The notes beneath the pieces are model-generated. The model was given only the letters and a program-made list of their open reading frames with translations, had not been told where the DNA came from and did no database searches. The position numbers were made by a program, and so were the translations under genes. Of a DNA stretch of 64,000 nt, positions 10,488 through 23,800 are shown one piece after another (position 1 is the first letter of the stretch; each line of letters begins with the position of its first letter). This stretch comes from Chamaecrista fasciculata (taxonomy: Eukaryota > Streptophyta > Magnoliopsida > Fabales > Fabaceae), in assembly GCA_003254925.1 (NCBI GenBank), contig QANZ01021408.1:30310-94309 (forward strand), in the 5' to 3' direction.

Positions 10488-13400
10488 CTATACACTGCTA
10501 CCATCATCCATCGAGTCTGAGGCATTGATTAACTTGTTGAAGGTGTTATGAAATTCATCAAAACTGTTAGATGTACATCCATGACTGTCAGATGCCTGAG
10601 TGATCTCTGTTGCCAAACACTGCTTCAAAGCCACAACCACCTGACTCATGCTAGGCCTATTGACAGAACTTGATGCTACACAAGCCATGGCAGTATCTAA
10701 GACTTTCCTTGCAGAATAAGAGTCAAATTCTCCTTGTAATCTTGAATCCACAATATCTTGAATCTCTCTTTCAGTTAGCTTAGAACTAACCCATTCAATT
10801 ATGTGAGGTTTTTCTTCTGATTTTCTGATTGCAGGCTGGCCTGTTATTAGCTCAAGCAGAACAACTCCAAAGCTGTAAACATCACTTTTCTCATTCAACC
10901 TATTTGAGACATAGTACCTGCAGGAAAAAAGCAAATGAACATGTAGCAATAAAATGTGAGCAAAAGATCAATACTTTGATCTTATATATATATATCTATA
11001 ATATTTGGGTTTGATAATTATGCCTACATTTGCATAGCCGGTTCCAAGCCCGGATAAAAAAGGAGGGTTGTGTTAAGTAGTCGATAGTCAGAATAAAACA
11101 TTGCCAAATCTTTATGAATATTATGAATAGTTGGGTTTAACAATTGCTACTTACTCAGGGTCAAAATATCCTGGAGTGCCAGCAATAATTGAGAATACAT
11201 GGGATTCGCCTTCATCAGGAAATATTTTTGACAATCCAAAATCAGCTATTTTACCCCTCAAATTCTCATTAAGTAAGATGTTTCTTGATTTAATGTCCCT
11301 GTGAACAATTGGTGGTTTACAACTTTTATGCAGGTACTCCAAGCCTACAATTAGAAAGTTCACACTACTTTTAATTTGTTTGGTAAACAGGAATTCATAT
11401 ACAAAAAGGAGTAATAGAGGATGTGGTTTCCTCCCTGACCTTCTGCAGCATCCGTTGCAATTTGGATTCTTTGTTTCCAACTTAATAGTTTTTCACTATC
11501 TGCATCATCCATCAGACAAGTTTCAGCCATTGATTTAAATAGAAACAATCCCTTAATTTTTCAGAGGTTCAAGAAGAACTTGATTCAATACCTGATAGAT
11601 ACTTAGATAAGTCTCCGTTTGGCATATACTCATAAATAAGTGCTATATTGGTTCCTTCATGGCAGTATCCCAGGAGTGGAGTTAAGCATTTATGATGAAC
11701 TCTTGTAAGAAGTCTGGCCTGTAGATAAAAGATCATCATTAAGTCCCTTAATTAGCAAGCTTCAAGATTTGAACATCTATAAATGTATGAATAAAATCCT
11801 ATTTTGGTCAATTTAGTAAAGAAATAAATATAGGGACTAAAAATGACGACAAACATATTGTGAGGAACCAAATTGAGAAGAAAAACCTAAGAGGGACCAA
11901 ATTGACGGAAAGTGAATTTGAGGGACCAAAATGAGGTTTTAGTCATAAATGTATAGATGATACTGACAGGAAAATATAATACCTCAGCCTCAAATTGCTC
12001 GAACCCTTGAGTTGAAGGAGGTAGCATTTTGACTGCAACTTGAGTGTTACCAAGTTGGCCATGGTAGACTGTTCCAAATGCTCCTTTCCCCACAATTCTT
12101 TCAAAGTTGTTGGTAATACTAAGGATTTCACCATATGTAACTTGTTGTTTCCCTGATCCTAACTTCTTGTTGATGTTGGATAAAAGCATCAGCCTCTCAC
12201 TTATGTTGGAATAAAAGCCTACATTCTTGGGATTCTTGCCAACTGCTGTCACAAGAAATGGGGTTGCCTTAGAAAAATACTAAGCAAGAACTACGCTGTG
12301 TATATGTCAATGTTTCCGTTAAAAGTGAGTATACTTCTTTTTTTTCTTTGTTTTCTTATAAGTATTTTTCATTGGTGGTAATTCTGTTCGAGCCACTGTC
12401 AAACACTAAATATCAATACTTCTCCAAGTGAGAATTCGAATACGGGTTCACTATATTGTGAGATATTAGTCTCTTCTAATAGACTCAACCTGTTGGCATA
12501 AGAGTGAGTATACTTAGTCCATCTTTATTATGTCATCCTCTGTTTCAAGAGTGAGTAATTGATATGTCCCATAGTTAGAACCTAACTAGAGCTGATCACT
12601 TTTTTTTTTTTCTCTTTTTAGTTTTAAGTCTTATGAATGACAGGTTTCATCTTATTTTCATAGTTATACACAGATTATACCAATGTCTCCAAGTGAATTT
12701 AAAGATAAAAAGTTGCTGTCATCGTGTGGAAGTCATGAAAGAGTCACTCCACTTATATAAGAATTAATAAAATATTCTTTCCTTTTTGCTAAGTCTCTTA
12801 CCATGTGATCAATATATTACAATTATTTATTCTAATCTTGACACCTACCAATAAAATTTGGGATAATGATTATGGTCACAAATTGAGATTAATTTATAAA
12901 GCGTATAGTGCAGAACAGCTCCCAAATATGGAGAGCTTTTTATTTATTTATATATTTCTTCCCTTCAAGTTCTTCTCATATTTTCTATAAGAAAAGAAAA
13001 AGTAGAAGTCAGTTATGTTCCTTTATCTCTTCTTTCCTATAAAAAGCACAGGTTAGTTAGGCCACCTAGTTGTCACCTTTTGACATACCTAAAGTGATGG
13101 CTACTTATAACCTTTTTATTATTCTTTCTTTAAAGATAATCAAACACAGAATAATTTCTATTTACTTCTCCACTACTATGTATTCTCTTTCATTATTCAA
13201 ATAAGTGACAGCCATGTTTGCTTATTATATGCATACAAAATATTAATTGGTTATTCTAGAAGGGGAGAAAGTAGACATTATTAGTCAGTATACCTTGTTT
13301 GCTTTTGATTATGGAGAAGGTGATAGCAGCTAAAAATACTATTATGAAGGCCCATCCAAATATTGCTGCCAATATTATGACCATTTTGTCCTTGTGCTTC

Positions 13401-16145
13401 TCTTTGCAAGAATCTGAGTAGCACAAACTTGCATTGTTCCCAAACCTTGCATTTAGAAATGAACACGCTTGAGCCATTTTCCAAATATGGCTTTCAATGT
13501 TACATGAAATGAAACCGTGGCCGAGATGAATTTGGATATTCTAAACTGGGGATTTTGGTGCAGTTTGTGCAATTTAGAGAGAGAAAGAGTAGGCCTCAAA
13601 ATAATAAAGTGTATGGGATTCACATTTACTCTCTCTATCTCTTCATATCTCTCTTTAAACTACACAAAGTGCACTAAATATCACATTTCAGAGGATTCAA
13701 ATCTTAACAAAGATTGAGTATCATTAAAATAGAGACTTTAAAGGAAGTATATGTAAATATACCTGAAATCAAGTGATCCATTGTTTTTTCTCTCAATCAG
13801 TTCTACCGGTATTATTCCTGAAAGACAATTTCCTTCTATGTTTCTGATACATAGCCAAGTATGTGTCAATCTTTTAATACATATTAATATAGAGATTCAA
13901 TCAAAGAATTTAATACCAAAACAGTTTGATTACTTACAGGAAAGTTAAGTACTTTAGTTTAGTTAGAGAAGGAAGCACCTTTCCGGTTAATGTGTTATTT
14001 GACAGATCCCTGAAATGATGAACACATTTTAGCATTACCATTATGAGAGGTAGTCTTTTGTCTTACAAATATCTTGTTTTTGGTAGATTTATTTATATAC
14101 TTACAAAGATGTTATATTAACAAACTCGGATATCCATGAAACAATCGGTCCCTTTAATCCGCTCGAGGATAAATTCCTAGAAGCATGATTATGTGTGTCA
14201 ACTCAAGTTTAACATTACTACTACTGGAAGCAGGATAAAAAATGCAAAACTTAATTTGTGAAATTGCTAGCATATTTGATGAAACTTACAAATGTGTAAC
14301 TCTGTAAGGATCAGATTCAGACCCATTATTGCTGCAGTTAAGACCATCCCACGTGTAAAGCCTTGGTGTACAAGGATCTCCATGCCAGTTCCTCTTGATT
14401 CCATATAATTCCCTTATGCTTGTAATAGCTTCATCTGTATAAAATGAGATCACCATATCTTGTTATACCTTGTTCAGAATACTTGAAACAAAATCTGAAT
14501 ATGTGATGATTACATACAATCTTTCCTGTCTGTTTGTGAGGTTGAGACATTTATTACCGCTAACATCTCCAAAGCATTGAGAAGTGGTGGAAGAGTTGAT
14601 CCACTGGTTCTGTTGATCCAAATTTGTATCCTATTTTCACTGTCTATTTCACCAGGATAATATGCTTCAGCATATAGGTAGGGAGGTGTATAACTGTATG
14701 GTTCTGATTGAGAACCACCATGATCCTCACTTACAGAAATGTTAAATTCTCTTGTTTGATGTGGAAGATTCTGGATTTCAGCAAAGAACAGAATTGGTTG
14801 ATAGGAAGAGAAATCTTTCTTGGGACTGAAGGAAAGTGTTATGTTGTCACTGGAATTGGCTGGAACTGCTGCTGTTCTCATAACAATGGAGGGTACCGAA
14901 AGTGCCTCGTACTCGGAGTCATCCACTTCGACTGCAAGCGAGGTACTTATGTGACTCAGGTCTCTTGAGTAATAGGGCGTCCATATTCTATCATATTTAT
15001 CGTCTGGGTATCTGCTTCATACAAAGAGGACAAGAAAACAAAATAATATATATATCAGCAGTGACAAAAAAAAATGTTGATAGTTGAATAACTATCAATT
15101 TAATCTCTGGATTATGTGGGTATTGTTACTTTAGTTTTAAATTTTTGAAATGGTTGATTTTCCAAAAATTCACCACTCGTTGGAATTTTGTCCCTCAAGG
15201 GACTGAGTTGTACACAATTAGGATGTTCATAAAGGGCATTGTAAGGGTTATGAATTTTCGGAGACTAAATCAAATATTTTAAAAAATCAGGTACCAAAAT
15301 GACAGAATTCGTATAATATAGGGACTAGAAATCTAGAATGTCAGTTTACTCTAATAGTTTTTCTGTTTTTCCTCTCAATAGTGTCTAGAAAATGGCTTAC
15401 CTTACTATTTTACCATCCTCTGAGCCTAAGTCAAAGCGTGCCATGATGATGCCACCATATCCAAATCCAGTATTATAATTATCAACTAATCTGTGCTCTA
15501 AAACTGAAATGAATGGTGTACCATTGTTGGTGTCACAAAGGCAGACAAAAATGCAGTCCTTCAATATGGAAGGGTAAATGATTTCTTTGGTCACTATGGC
15601 GGATGCATTATCAAACTCCACAGTATCCCAATACGAGGCATCGATGTAGAGGTCGAATTTTGGAGTAGAGCTTTTGTTATCGTAGTTTCCATACATAAAT
15701 TTGGCTCTGATTAAATGTTGTACACTAGTATTACCTTGAGAGGTGTTATTTAAGGCATAGCAATTCCTATTTGTATCTGGGAAGCTTCTAACATACCAAA
15801 ACTGCCTTTCAAGGGAGCTTGTGTTATAGTGTGGTGATATGCTGTGTTTTTCACCACCATTTATCAAGTTATCATCATCATCATCTGGGTAGTACATGAG
15901 CTTAGTATTATTGTCTAGGTAGCCTTCACCCACAAGTCCACAATCAATGTTTATGAAGCCTAAGGAAAAAAAAAAAAAAGATGAAGGAAGCATAAGTTCA
16001 TGAATCAGAAGTGTGTATGTATATATATATATATGTTCAGCAGAATGATAATTGAGTGACCTCAACCTGGTGGATTTAGAGCATCTACAAGAACTGTAAG
16101 AGTTAAAGAAATCTGAAGCAGAACAAACAAGAGACGTTCAGCCAT
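10488..16145 (-). CDS. Malectin-like/LRR receptor-like Ser/Thr kinase A (intact)
   Basis: Thirteen exons give 906 aa. From the start they are 16067-16145, 15401-15959, 14518-15011, 14290-14434, 14105-14176, 13938-14009, 13763-13843, 13294-13445, 11983-12242, 11592-11718, 11440-11499, 11155-11344 and 10488-10917. All are GT-AG and in phase. Domains in order: signal peptide 1-22; malectin-like ectodomain about 27-380 ([25 protein letters not shown]); two LRRs on 72-nt exons and a following LRR-like exon (about 425-500); one membrane helix about 522-546; kinase with glycine loop GKGAFG 603-608, Lys623, HRD 715-717 and DFG 735-737. This is LRR receptor kinase subfamily I, a plasma-membrane family linked in other plants to defence and symbiosis. 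HRD makes it an RD kinase, so likely active. The ligand is unknown. Intron 8 (12243-13293) is the longest. Confidence 0.92.
15090..15350. repeat. Foldback repeat in receptor kinase A intron 2
   Basis: The left arm (atcaatttaatctctggatt) pairs with the right arm (atatagggactagaaat, ending cagtttactc). Related copies lie in introns of the kinases at 31815-32085 and 49365-49620. About 260 bp, non-coding. Ends are approximate and no target duplication is clear. Confidence 0.5.
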
Positions 16146-16270
16146 TGAAGAGATCTCAATCTGCAGAAAATGCATATAAGATTTGAAAGTCTATTGCTAA
16201 TTAGTCCTTCAAGGATGCTATGATATTAATGAGATAGATCAGTCATAAATACTGCTTTAATTTGTTTAAA

Positions 16271-16277
16271 CTTTATA
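16271..16277 (-). promoter_or_regulatory. Candidate TATA box of receptor kinase A
   Basis: On the minus strand TATAAAG is read here, about 126 bases before the ATG at 16145. This leaves a 5' leader of roughly 95 nt. A TTGACC W-box core (plus-strand orientation) lies further upstream near 16310, which would fit WRKY control but may be chance. Confidence 0.35.
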
Positions 16278-18443
16278 CTTCCTTTTCTTGCTTTTTCCTG
16301 TCCTTCTTTTTTGACCCATATCCTATTATACATTGTATTGAATGTGGGTCCTATATAATTGGAGAGTCCTTGTTTGAAATTCTCCATCTGAATAGCTATG
16401 TGCTTGTGTGAATGCACTTTCCACCTGCCCAGATGGTTGGAGCGTGTGTGTGTGTTTATAATTTAATATATATGATACCAATATGGCAATATCACGTGGT
16501 TACTATTTTGTTACATTACAAGAAAAGCCAGAGAAGATGTACAACTCAAACAAACATTTGAATTGTGCTCTTTTTTTTTTTTTTTTTTGGAGTTGCCGAG
16601 GGTGTCTCTCAACCCGACAGGTTAAGGACTAATCCTTCGCAAATCTGTACTTCATTTAAGGTCTGTCGGTAACCAATTATGCTCTTTAGTTGTTCAAACT
16701 TGAAGTCATGTTAAGAGTAGAGATATATAAATATTAAGGCAATAAAGAAGCCCTGTGATTTAGGCATTTCTATGATGGGATTCTCTAGTTTAATAATTTT
16801 CACCAAGTGATATGTGTTTTGTTTCGTTATATTGAGATATTTTGGTTCAATTTCGTCAAATCTTAGCGGCAGATGATAAGTGCCCTAGAGTCGGAAAAAA
16901 ATCATTTTTCTCCGTCCTTGGAGCTATATTTGTGCGGATATCAATTTCCATTCTTATCTTGGTGGTCAACGAATAGTTGAATTTTCATATCCAAATCCGA
17001 CCCAAAAAAGAATTTAAAATAAATAATTTATTTGTAGGGTAAATTATACTTTGGTACCCTGTGGTTTGACCCTATTTCACTTTGGTACCCTGTTGTTTGA
17101 AACATGACATTTTGGTACCTGTGGTATTCCCCATTAACACTTTAATACCCTTTGGAGCTATTTTGAAATTTTAACCATAACAAATTTTTCAAAAATTACA
17201 TAATGACCCCAAAAAATTTTCAAAAAATTACAAATAGGTCCCTGGATACATATTATCTAAGGACTAAAATGAAAACTTAAAAAAAAAAATTGGGGTAAAT
17301 ATGTAATTTTTGCAAAATTTATTATGGTTAAAGTTACAAAATAACCCCAAAGGGTACTAAAGTGTTAATGGAAAATACTATAGGGTACCAAAGTGTCAAG
17401 TTTCAAACCACATAGTACTAAAGTGAAATAGGGTCAAACCACAGAGTACTAAAGTGTAATTTACCCTTATTTTTATAAAATACAACTCAATTATATTATA
17501 TATAAAATATTATAATATATAAATATATATTCAATTCTATATTTTTGTATAAAAAATTAATTTTATACATACATGATATAATATATTTATACAATGTGGG
17601 AGAAGTGTTATGGTAATTGATCAAAATTAATTTTATTATAAAATTATAAAATATTAAAAGCAAAAGAAAATAGTAAGAAAAATTTAAACTTCTCACAACT
17701 TTAAATAAAAAATTTACTATTAAAATAAAATAAAAATAATAAGATATTATAAAAAATTATTTTTTATTAAAAGTATAATAAAATATTTTAAAAAAAATTT
17801 AAATATTTAACAATTATTAAATTTAAATTAATTTTTACATCTCCGTTAGGACATGCAAGATGCACCAGTATATATTGAAAAAAAATTTAAAAATAAGTTA
17901 CTAATTGGGTATCCTTATCCGTGAACCTAAACCTGGACCAATCATTTTTGAATTAGTAAAATTTTTTATCCATATTCATTCTATTTTTATTCGCATTTAG
18001 ATTCAAATCTAACTGTTAGTGGGTAAAATTTATAGGAGCATGGACATTTTGATGATCCCTAAAAATTTAACTATCATCTTTTCTTCTTTTCTTTCCCAAA
18101 TTAATTGTTGCAAACCCTAATGCCTAATTTCTTTGGTCCTCCATCCTCTTTACAATTGATTGTGAAACAAGTAATTCACTTTTGGAGTCGAATTTGATCT
18201 TATTTATTGACTATTTTAATTGAACAAAGAAATAACTTGTCTAAAGTAACCTATAATTCTAAATTCGTCGCAAATCGCAATCAAGCATGAAACAAGATTT
18301 TTTGAGATTAAGAAGTGAAACTTACGAAGAAGATACAAAACTAAAATGGCAAAAAAAGATTATAGTTTGACAATCCAACTACAAATTTGAGCCACTCTTC
18401 ATATTGAACGTGGAATAATGGTACAATCTATTTTGTTTGTTTT
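16278..18443. other. Intergenic region between receptor kinases A and B (first part)
   Basis: No gene. Contains a T-run followed by 'gttgccgagggtgtctctcaacccgacag' near 16570-16680, probably a decayed dispersed repeat. The palindromic element at 17037-17466 is listed separately, and very AT-rich DNA lies at 17480-17830. No protein or RNA gene is supported. Confidence 0.5.
17037..17466. mobile_element. Palindromic GGTACC-repeat element with near-perfect 9-bp target duplication
   Basis: Same family as 5408-5806. It starts gggtaaattatactttgg and ends as the complement gtgtaatttaccc. Both arms carry multiple 'tttggtaccctgtgg' units. The flanking 9-mers are ttatttgta (17028-17036) and ttattttta (17467-17475), 8 of 9 identical. 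A 9-bp duplication with long inverted repeats is the Mutator-superfamily signature. No ORF, so non-autonomous. Confidence 0.7.
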
Positions 18444-18802
18444 TGACAAAAGTACTATTGGTACCCCCGACGTTTGAGGTCATTTTTAGTTATGGGCAAA
18501 ACTTATATCAAGTTCCTTATCCTTATTATCAAGTTCTCAAATCGACATTTGACACGTGACAAAAATTTTATACATAACCAATCATGATAGAGAGAGAAAA
18601 TTAAATACCAATTTTTGCATGATCAATCATTGAAGGGTGAGAATGTAATTAAAACTTGTGATTGAAAGAACTTGATAACAAGGATACAAGAAACTTGATA
18701 TAGGTTTTTTCCTTCAGATATACCCCCAATGTTTTACATTTGGGTCAATTATACTTTAACCCCTAACTAATTACAGAATAGTCCAGAATATTTTTCATCT
18801 TT

Positions 18803-20262
18803 CACTACAAAAAAAAGCGGTCATTCCCTACGGTATTTTAGTTACGGTGGATTAAAAGAGTGGCTAATTATGATAAAGTGCATTTGTTTGCCACGATTAA
18901 ATCTAACCGTAAATATTGTGTATACAATCGTGGGAAATACTTGGCTCCAATCTAATTTTCATCTCCCTCCAATCTCTTTACTCATCTCCCTCCATATTTT
19001 TTCACTTAGTGAATTTGTTCCCCTTCTTCAGAAAAATAAAACCCTAGCCGCCCATTCTCATCTTCGTCNNNNNNNNNNNNNNNNNNNNNNNNNNNNNNNN
19101 NNNNNNNNNNNNNNNNNNNNNNNNNNNNNNNNNNNNNNNNNNNNNNNNNNNNNNNNNNNNNNNNNNNNNNNNNNNNNNNNNNNNNNNNNNNNNNNNNNNN
19201 NNNNNNNNNNNNNNNNNNNNNNNNNNNNNNNNNNNNNNNNNNNNNNNNNNNNNNNNNNNNNNNNNNNNNNNNNNNNNNNNNNNNNNNNNNNNNNNNNNNN
19301 NNNNNNNNNNNNNNNNNNNNNNNNNNNNNNNNNNNNNNNNNNNNNNNNNNNNNNNNNNNNNNNNNNNNNNNNNNNNNNNNNNNNNNNNNNNNNNNNNNNN
19401 NNNNNNNNNNNNNNNNNNNNNNNNNNNNNNNNNNNNNNNNNNNNNNNNNNNNNNNNNNNNNNNNNNNNNNNNNNNNNNNNNNNNNNNNNNNNNNNNNNNN
19501 NNNNNGTTTGAAGCATAAACATTTGCTTTAGAAATGGTAATTGGAATTCTTATTTTTGGTTGCTAACTGAAGCTCTCTGGTTTCATGGAGAAGGATGATC
19601 ATGACTTCTTTCATTTTACAGAAGAAGAATGTCCACTCACTCTAGAATGGGGTAGCCACTTCCTTGAACTATATGAAACTACTTTTCAAGTCATCTCACT
19701 GTGAAACAGTTAAATCTTGAAGATGGCCAGATTTGATGGAGTTTTCTTACCTTAGTTTATATGCTTTTACTAATTACTAGTATCTTATAATGTAAAACTT
19801 TGGAGGTCACATTTTTTGGAAATTAATGTATTTTGATGGAGTAGGTATTTTGGTTTTTCGTCCTACTTTGCATACTGACTAACTAATCAAGGAAATGTAT
19901 GATGCATTTTTTTTTAAAAAAAACATATATTTAGCTACGGTTAAAACCGTAGCAAACTTAAACAAAAAATTTATACCGACCCTTTTAGCTACGGTAATCA
20001 CTGTGGCTATCCGTGTGCAGAAAGCTTGTCCAAAAAATGTGAAAATAGTTGCTACGGATATTACCGTAGCTAAATCGGATTCAACCACGGTGTAAACCGT
20101 GGGGAAGTGAATGTTACCACGGTTTAGATTACCGTGGCTAAATTGGATTGCGACCCACAATTAGCCACGGTAGGCTGAACCGTGGTAACATTGGTTGGCC
20201 ACGGTGTTCTGTCGATTTAGCCACGGTTTCCACCGTGGCTAAACGGCGTTTTTTTTGTAGTG
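18803..20262. mobile_element. Non-autonomous CACTA (En/Spm-type) transposon
   Basis: It starts CACTACAAAAAAAAGCGG and ends CGGCGTTTTTTTTGTAGTG, perfect CACTA termini in inverted orientation. TTT flanks both sides (18800-18802 and 20263-20265), the 3-bp duplication expected for CACTA elements. Subterminal regions are packed with short direct and inverted copies of 'tagctacggt', 'gccacggt' and 'accgtggc' (19934-20250; also 18829-18870 at the left), the usual transposase-binding arrangement. The 437-base assembly gap at 19069-19505 lies inside, so content is incompletely known. No transposase is seen in the visible sequence. Confidence 0.85.
19069..19505. other. Assembly gap
   Basis: A run of 437 N inside the CACTA element. 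Any open frame reported across it is an artefact. Confidence 0.99.
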
Positions 20263-20408
20263 TTTAACAAATAAGTCCTTAGAAGCCATTAAATGTGAAA
20301 TAATTGACTTAAATGTAAAACGTTGAGCGTATAATTGACAAAAAGAAAAGTTGAGGTTATAATTGAAAATAACTCTATACGTTGGAAGTACCAACAATAC
20401 TTTTGTCC

Positions 20409-20849
20409 TTTTTGTTTAATTGAGTTTCCTCACTTATCGTATAATAATTTAGGCAATTATTAATCTTATTTGAAACGAGATAGAACAGTTATAAAATTTC
20501 CCAACGATATTAACTCCAAGACTCGAATTGAGTCCCTCACTTAGACTACAACTCGCTTATCCTTGTGGGAGTCCCTGATACAAATAACAGTGGTAAGCAT
20601 GATGTGGAAGCCAAGCATGACATGAAAGCCACATATTTGAGTGAAATGGACACAAGAGACACATTAGTAGTTGAGTTGCACACTGCAAGTGAAAAACGCA
20701 TGAGGCATGTATCATTTTGGGCTGATTTCTACACATGCTGTTAGTCTGTGGGGGGCCATGCATTTGGGATATTTTCTCTTTGTTTTTCCTTCTTTTATAA
20801 CTAGAAGAATGTACTGTAATAAGGTAAGATGAATTTTTATAAAAAATTG
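20409..20849. other. Intergenic, 3' flank of receptor kinase B
   Basis: Non-coding sequence between the foldback element and the stop codon of receptor kinase B. A 68-codon minus-strand ORF (20557-20763), rich in His, Cys and Leu, has no recognisable domain and is not called. No RNA gene seen. Confidence 0.5.
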
Positions 20850-23800
20850 CTACCTTTCTAGAGAACTCTCTCCACTAATCATATCAAAGGAGACATGGAT
20901 CTCCATCATAGAATTAGCATGAGGATCATCACATGTGTGAATGTGATCCATCTCCATTTCCAAACATTGTTTCAATTCCATAACCACTTCACACATGCTT
21001 GGCCTATTCATTGAAGCTGAAGCCACACAAGCCATTGCTATTTCCAAGAATCTCCTTGCACATTCTGGACTGAATTCATCTCGTAATAATCTCGAATCCA
21101 CCACATCCTCAATCTCTCTTTCACCTCCCATCGAGTCAAGCCTTTTGATTATGTGAGTATTTTCTTCCGTTCTCGTTATCGCTGGTTGGCCTGTAATTAT
21201 CTCAAGTAGAACCACTCCGAAACTGAAAACATCGCTTTTTTCATTCAATCTGTTCGACATGAAGTACCTGAGGACCAAAAAATGTATGATGAAACTGAAA
21301 ATTGCATGTTCTTGGTTGAGTTTCAATTGAAAATTGAACCCTAAAAATGGAGTTCAGAGTCCACTTACTGTGGATCTAGGTATCCCAATGTGCCAGCAAT
21401 AGTAGTGGAAATATGGGAGTCTGTTTCATCGGTGAAGATTCTTGATAATCCAAAATCAGCAAGCTTACCTCTCATGTTTTCATCTAGTAATATGTTTTGT
21501 GGTTTAATATCTCTGTGAACTATTGGTGGCTTACAACCATTATGCAAGTACTCCAATCCTGTGGTTTCCAATACGATTTAACTTTGTTTTGTGTGATCAA
21601 CTGAACCAACAGAGATGAGATGAAATTTTTTGGCCAAAGTGCAAATTTGATCTCATATCTTTAGCTCAGTTCCCAATTTGGTCATATATTTCTTTGTTAC
21701 ATTTTTTGTCCCATATCTTTGGGTCACGGCCCAATTTAGTCCCATATCTTTTTTTGTTGCAGATTTGGTCCAATATCTTTGTGTCAATTACAGAATTGGT
21801 CATATATTTTTGTGTCAAATGCAAGTGGTCCCATATCTTTGTAAAATGATCAATTAGCGATTGATCTTTTTGTAAAGATATGAGACCAGTTCTGCAAGTG
21901 GATCAAAAGATATGGGACCAAATTGGGACCTTTTGCAAAGATATGGAATCAAAAGTGAATAAAAAGATACAGGACCAAATTGAGAACTTAGCAAAAGATA
22001 TGGGACTAAATTTACACTTTGACCAAATTTTTTTATTTCGTTGCTTACCTTCTGCAGCATCGACTGCAATTTGGAGTCTTTGTTTCCACCCCAAAAATTT
22101 TCTACTTTCCTCTGCATTTACAAGAGAAATTTCAGAATGCATGCTTGATTTGCTATTCAACCAAGGGAACTCAATTTCAATATAATGTACTTGAAACTTG
22201 GGAGAATAGGATCGGATAAAGTACCCGATAGATAGTGACCCAAGTCTCCATTTGCCATGTACTCGTAGATGAGAGCCACATTGGTGCCGTCTTCACAATA
22301 TCCAATCAGAGAAGTCAAGCACTTGTGATGAACTCTAGTAAGAAGCTCTGCCTACATGTATGTATGCAACATTCGTAATTGCTTCAGATTAAGTGGACTT
22401 AGCACATATTGATCAGTAAGAATATCCAGATGAAGGCAACTTATGTACCTCAGCCTGAAATTGGAGATAGCCATGGCCATGAGCTGAAGGAGAGAGCATC
22501 TTGACAGCAACTTGAGTAGTACCTATATGGCCATGGTATACAGTTCCAAATCCTCCTTTCCCGAGTTGTCTTTCAAAATTGTTGGTAATCCTCTTGACTT
22601 CCTCATATGAGAATTGCTGTTTATCTGAGTTTATTCCACTACCAAGTGGAAAATCAGAACCTGGTGTTTTTGAGGTTTTGGCAGCTGTATCAAGAACCAC
22701 AAGGCTCTCAAAAGTCAGGGATGAAGGTGAGTGGTAGAAAGACAATAGAGCATTTCTGTTACGTTGGGAAATTGTCCAAAATATATAAACTCAAGCCATG
22801 CATAGTTTTATTCGGAAATATTATTTAAATTTAGTTTTTCACTGGAAGGGTACAGGTTTATTACTTTACCTTGCAGTTTTCTTCTGACTATCCAGAAAAT
22901 GACTGCGACAACAATTACTAAGAAAGCCCCACCAAGTGATGCTACCAATGAAATCAACAACTTAGTCTTACTAACTCTCCTTCTCTTGTTGCATAGAGCC
23001 GAACAGCAAAGATTTTGATTCCCGTGACAACTTGCATTTACAAAATAAATTATATAAGCTGTATGCTCGCCAGTGAAAATGACGGCATAAAACATAGTAT
23101 TAAGAAAAACAAGGGTCAAATAATGACAGAAACAGAGTCAGCTGATGCTTGAAGGAGAGAATACCTGAGCTTTAGCAATCTTTTCTCTGATTTCTCAAGG
23201 AGCTGTTGTGGAATTGTTCCTGTTAGGTCATTACCTTCCAGATTTCTGCAATGGAAACAAGTTGTTACCTTCTATACTATTTTCATGGACAACTGTTGTG
23301 TTCAAAATCAGAATTTTTTACTTACAGAACTTGCAAGTGGTTCAATTGAGAAAGGGAATCAGGTACTTCCCCAGTTAAATTGTTATGTGACAAATCCCTG
23401 AAATCAGAAGACAGTCAAGACACTGTAACTACTCAAATTTAAGAGCAGGCAACAATTTGTTGGGTATGAAAGATTGTGATACTTACAATATTTCTAAAGA
23501 CTTCAGAAAGGATATGTCATCAACTATACTCCCATTTAATCCGCTGGATGATAAATTCCTATAAAGCGAGATTTTGTGAGGCGTGTTTAAATCTGATGTA
23601 AAGAAAGGGAGCTAAAACAAAAAATGCGTAGAAGTATGAGAACTTACAAGTTTGTGATTTTAGGTGTACTAGTTCCAGCAGCATTTCTGCAGTGAAGACC
23701 TTCCCATTTGTAATCCTCTGGGAGACAAGGATCCCCATGCCAGTTTCTGTTGATTCTGTAAGTTGACTTGATATTCTTGATAACATCATCTGTTGCCACA

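Larger units (their letters stand above)
18444..20408. mobile_element. Foldback element split by a nested CACTA element
   Basis: The left end (gacaaaagtactattggtac) and right end (ccaacaatacttttgtcc) are inverted complements. Further matching arm sequence includes 'tttagttat' on the left against 'ataattgaaaataa' on the right. The middle is occupied by the CACTA element 18803-20262, inserted with a TTT duplication. Without that insert the foldback would be about 500 bp. Its own target duplication is unclear because the flanks are T-rich. Confidence 0.5.

Noticed and set aside
14708..15087. Plus-strand ORFs over the malectin exon of kinase A
   Set aside because: They are shadows of the minus-strand coding exon 14518-15011 and its intron.
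18870..19522. Two long open frames on opposite strands across the N gap
   Set aside because: They consist almost entirely of unknown residues from the 437-base gap. They are artefacts.
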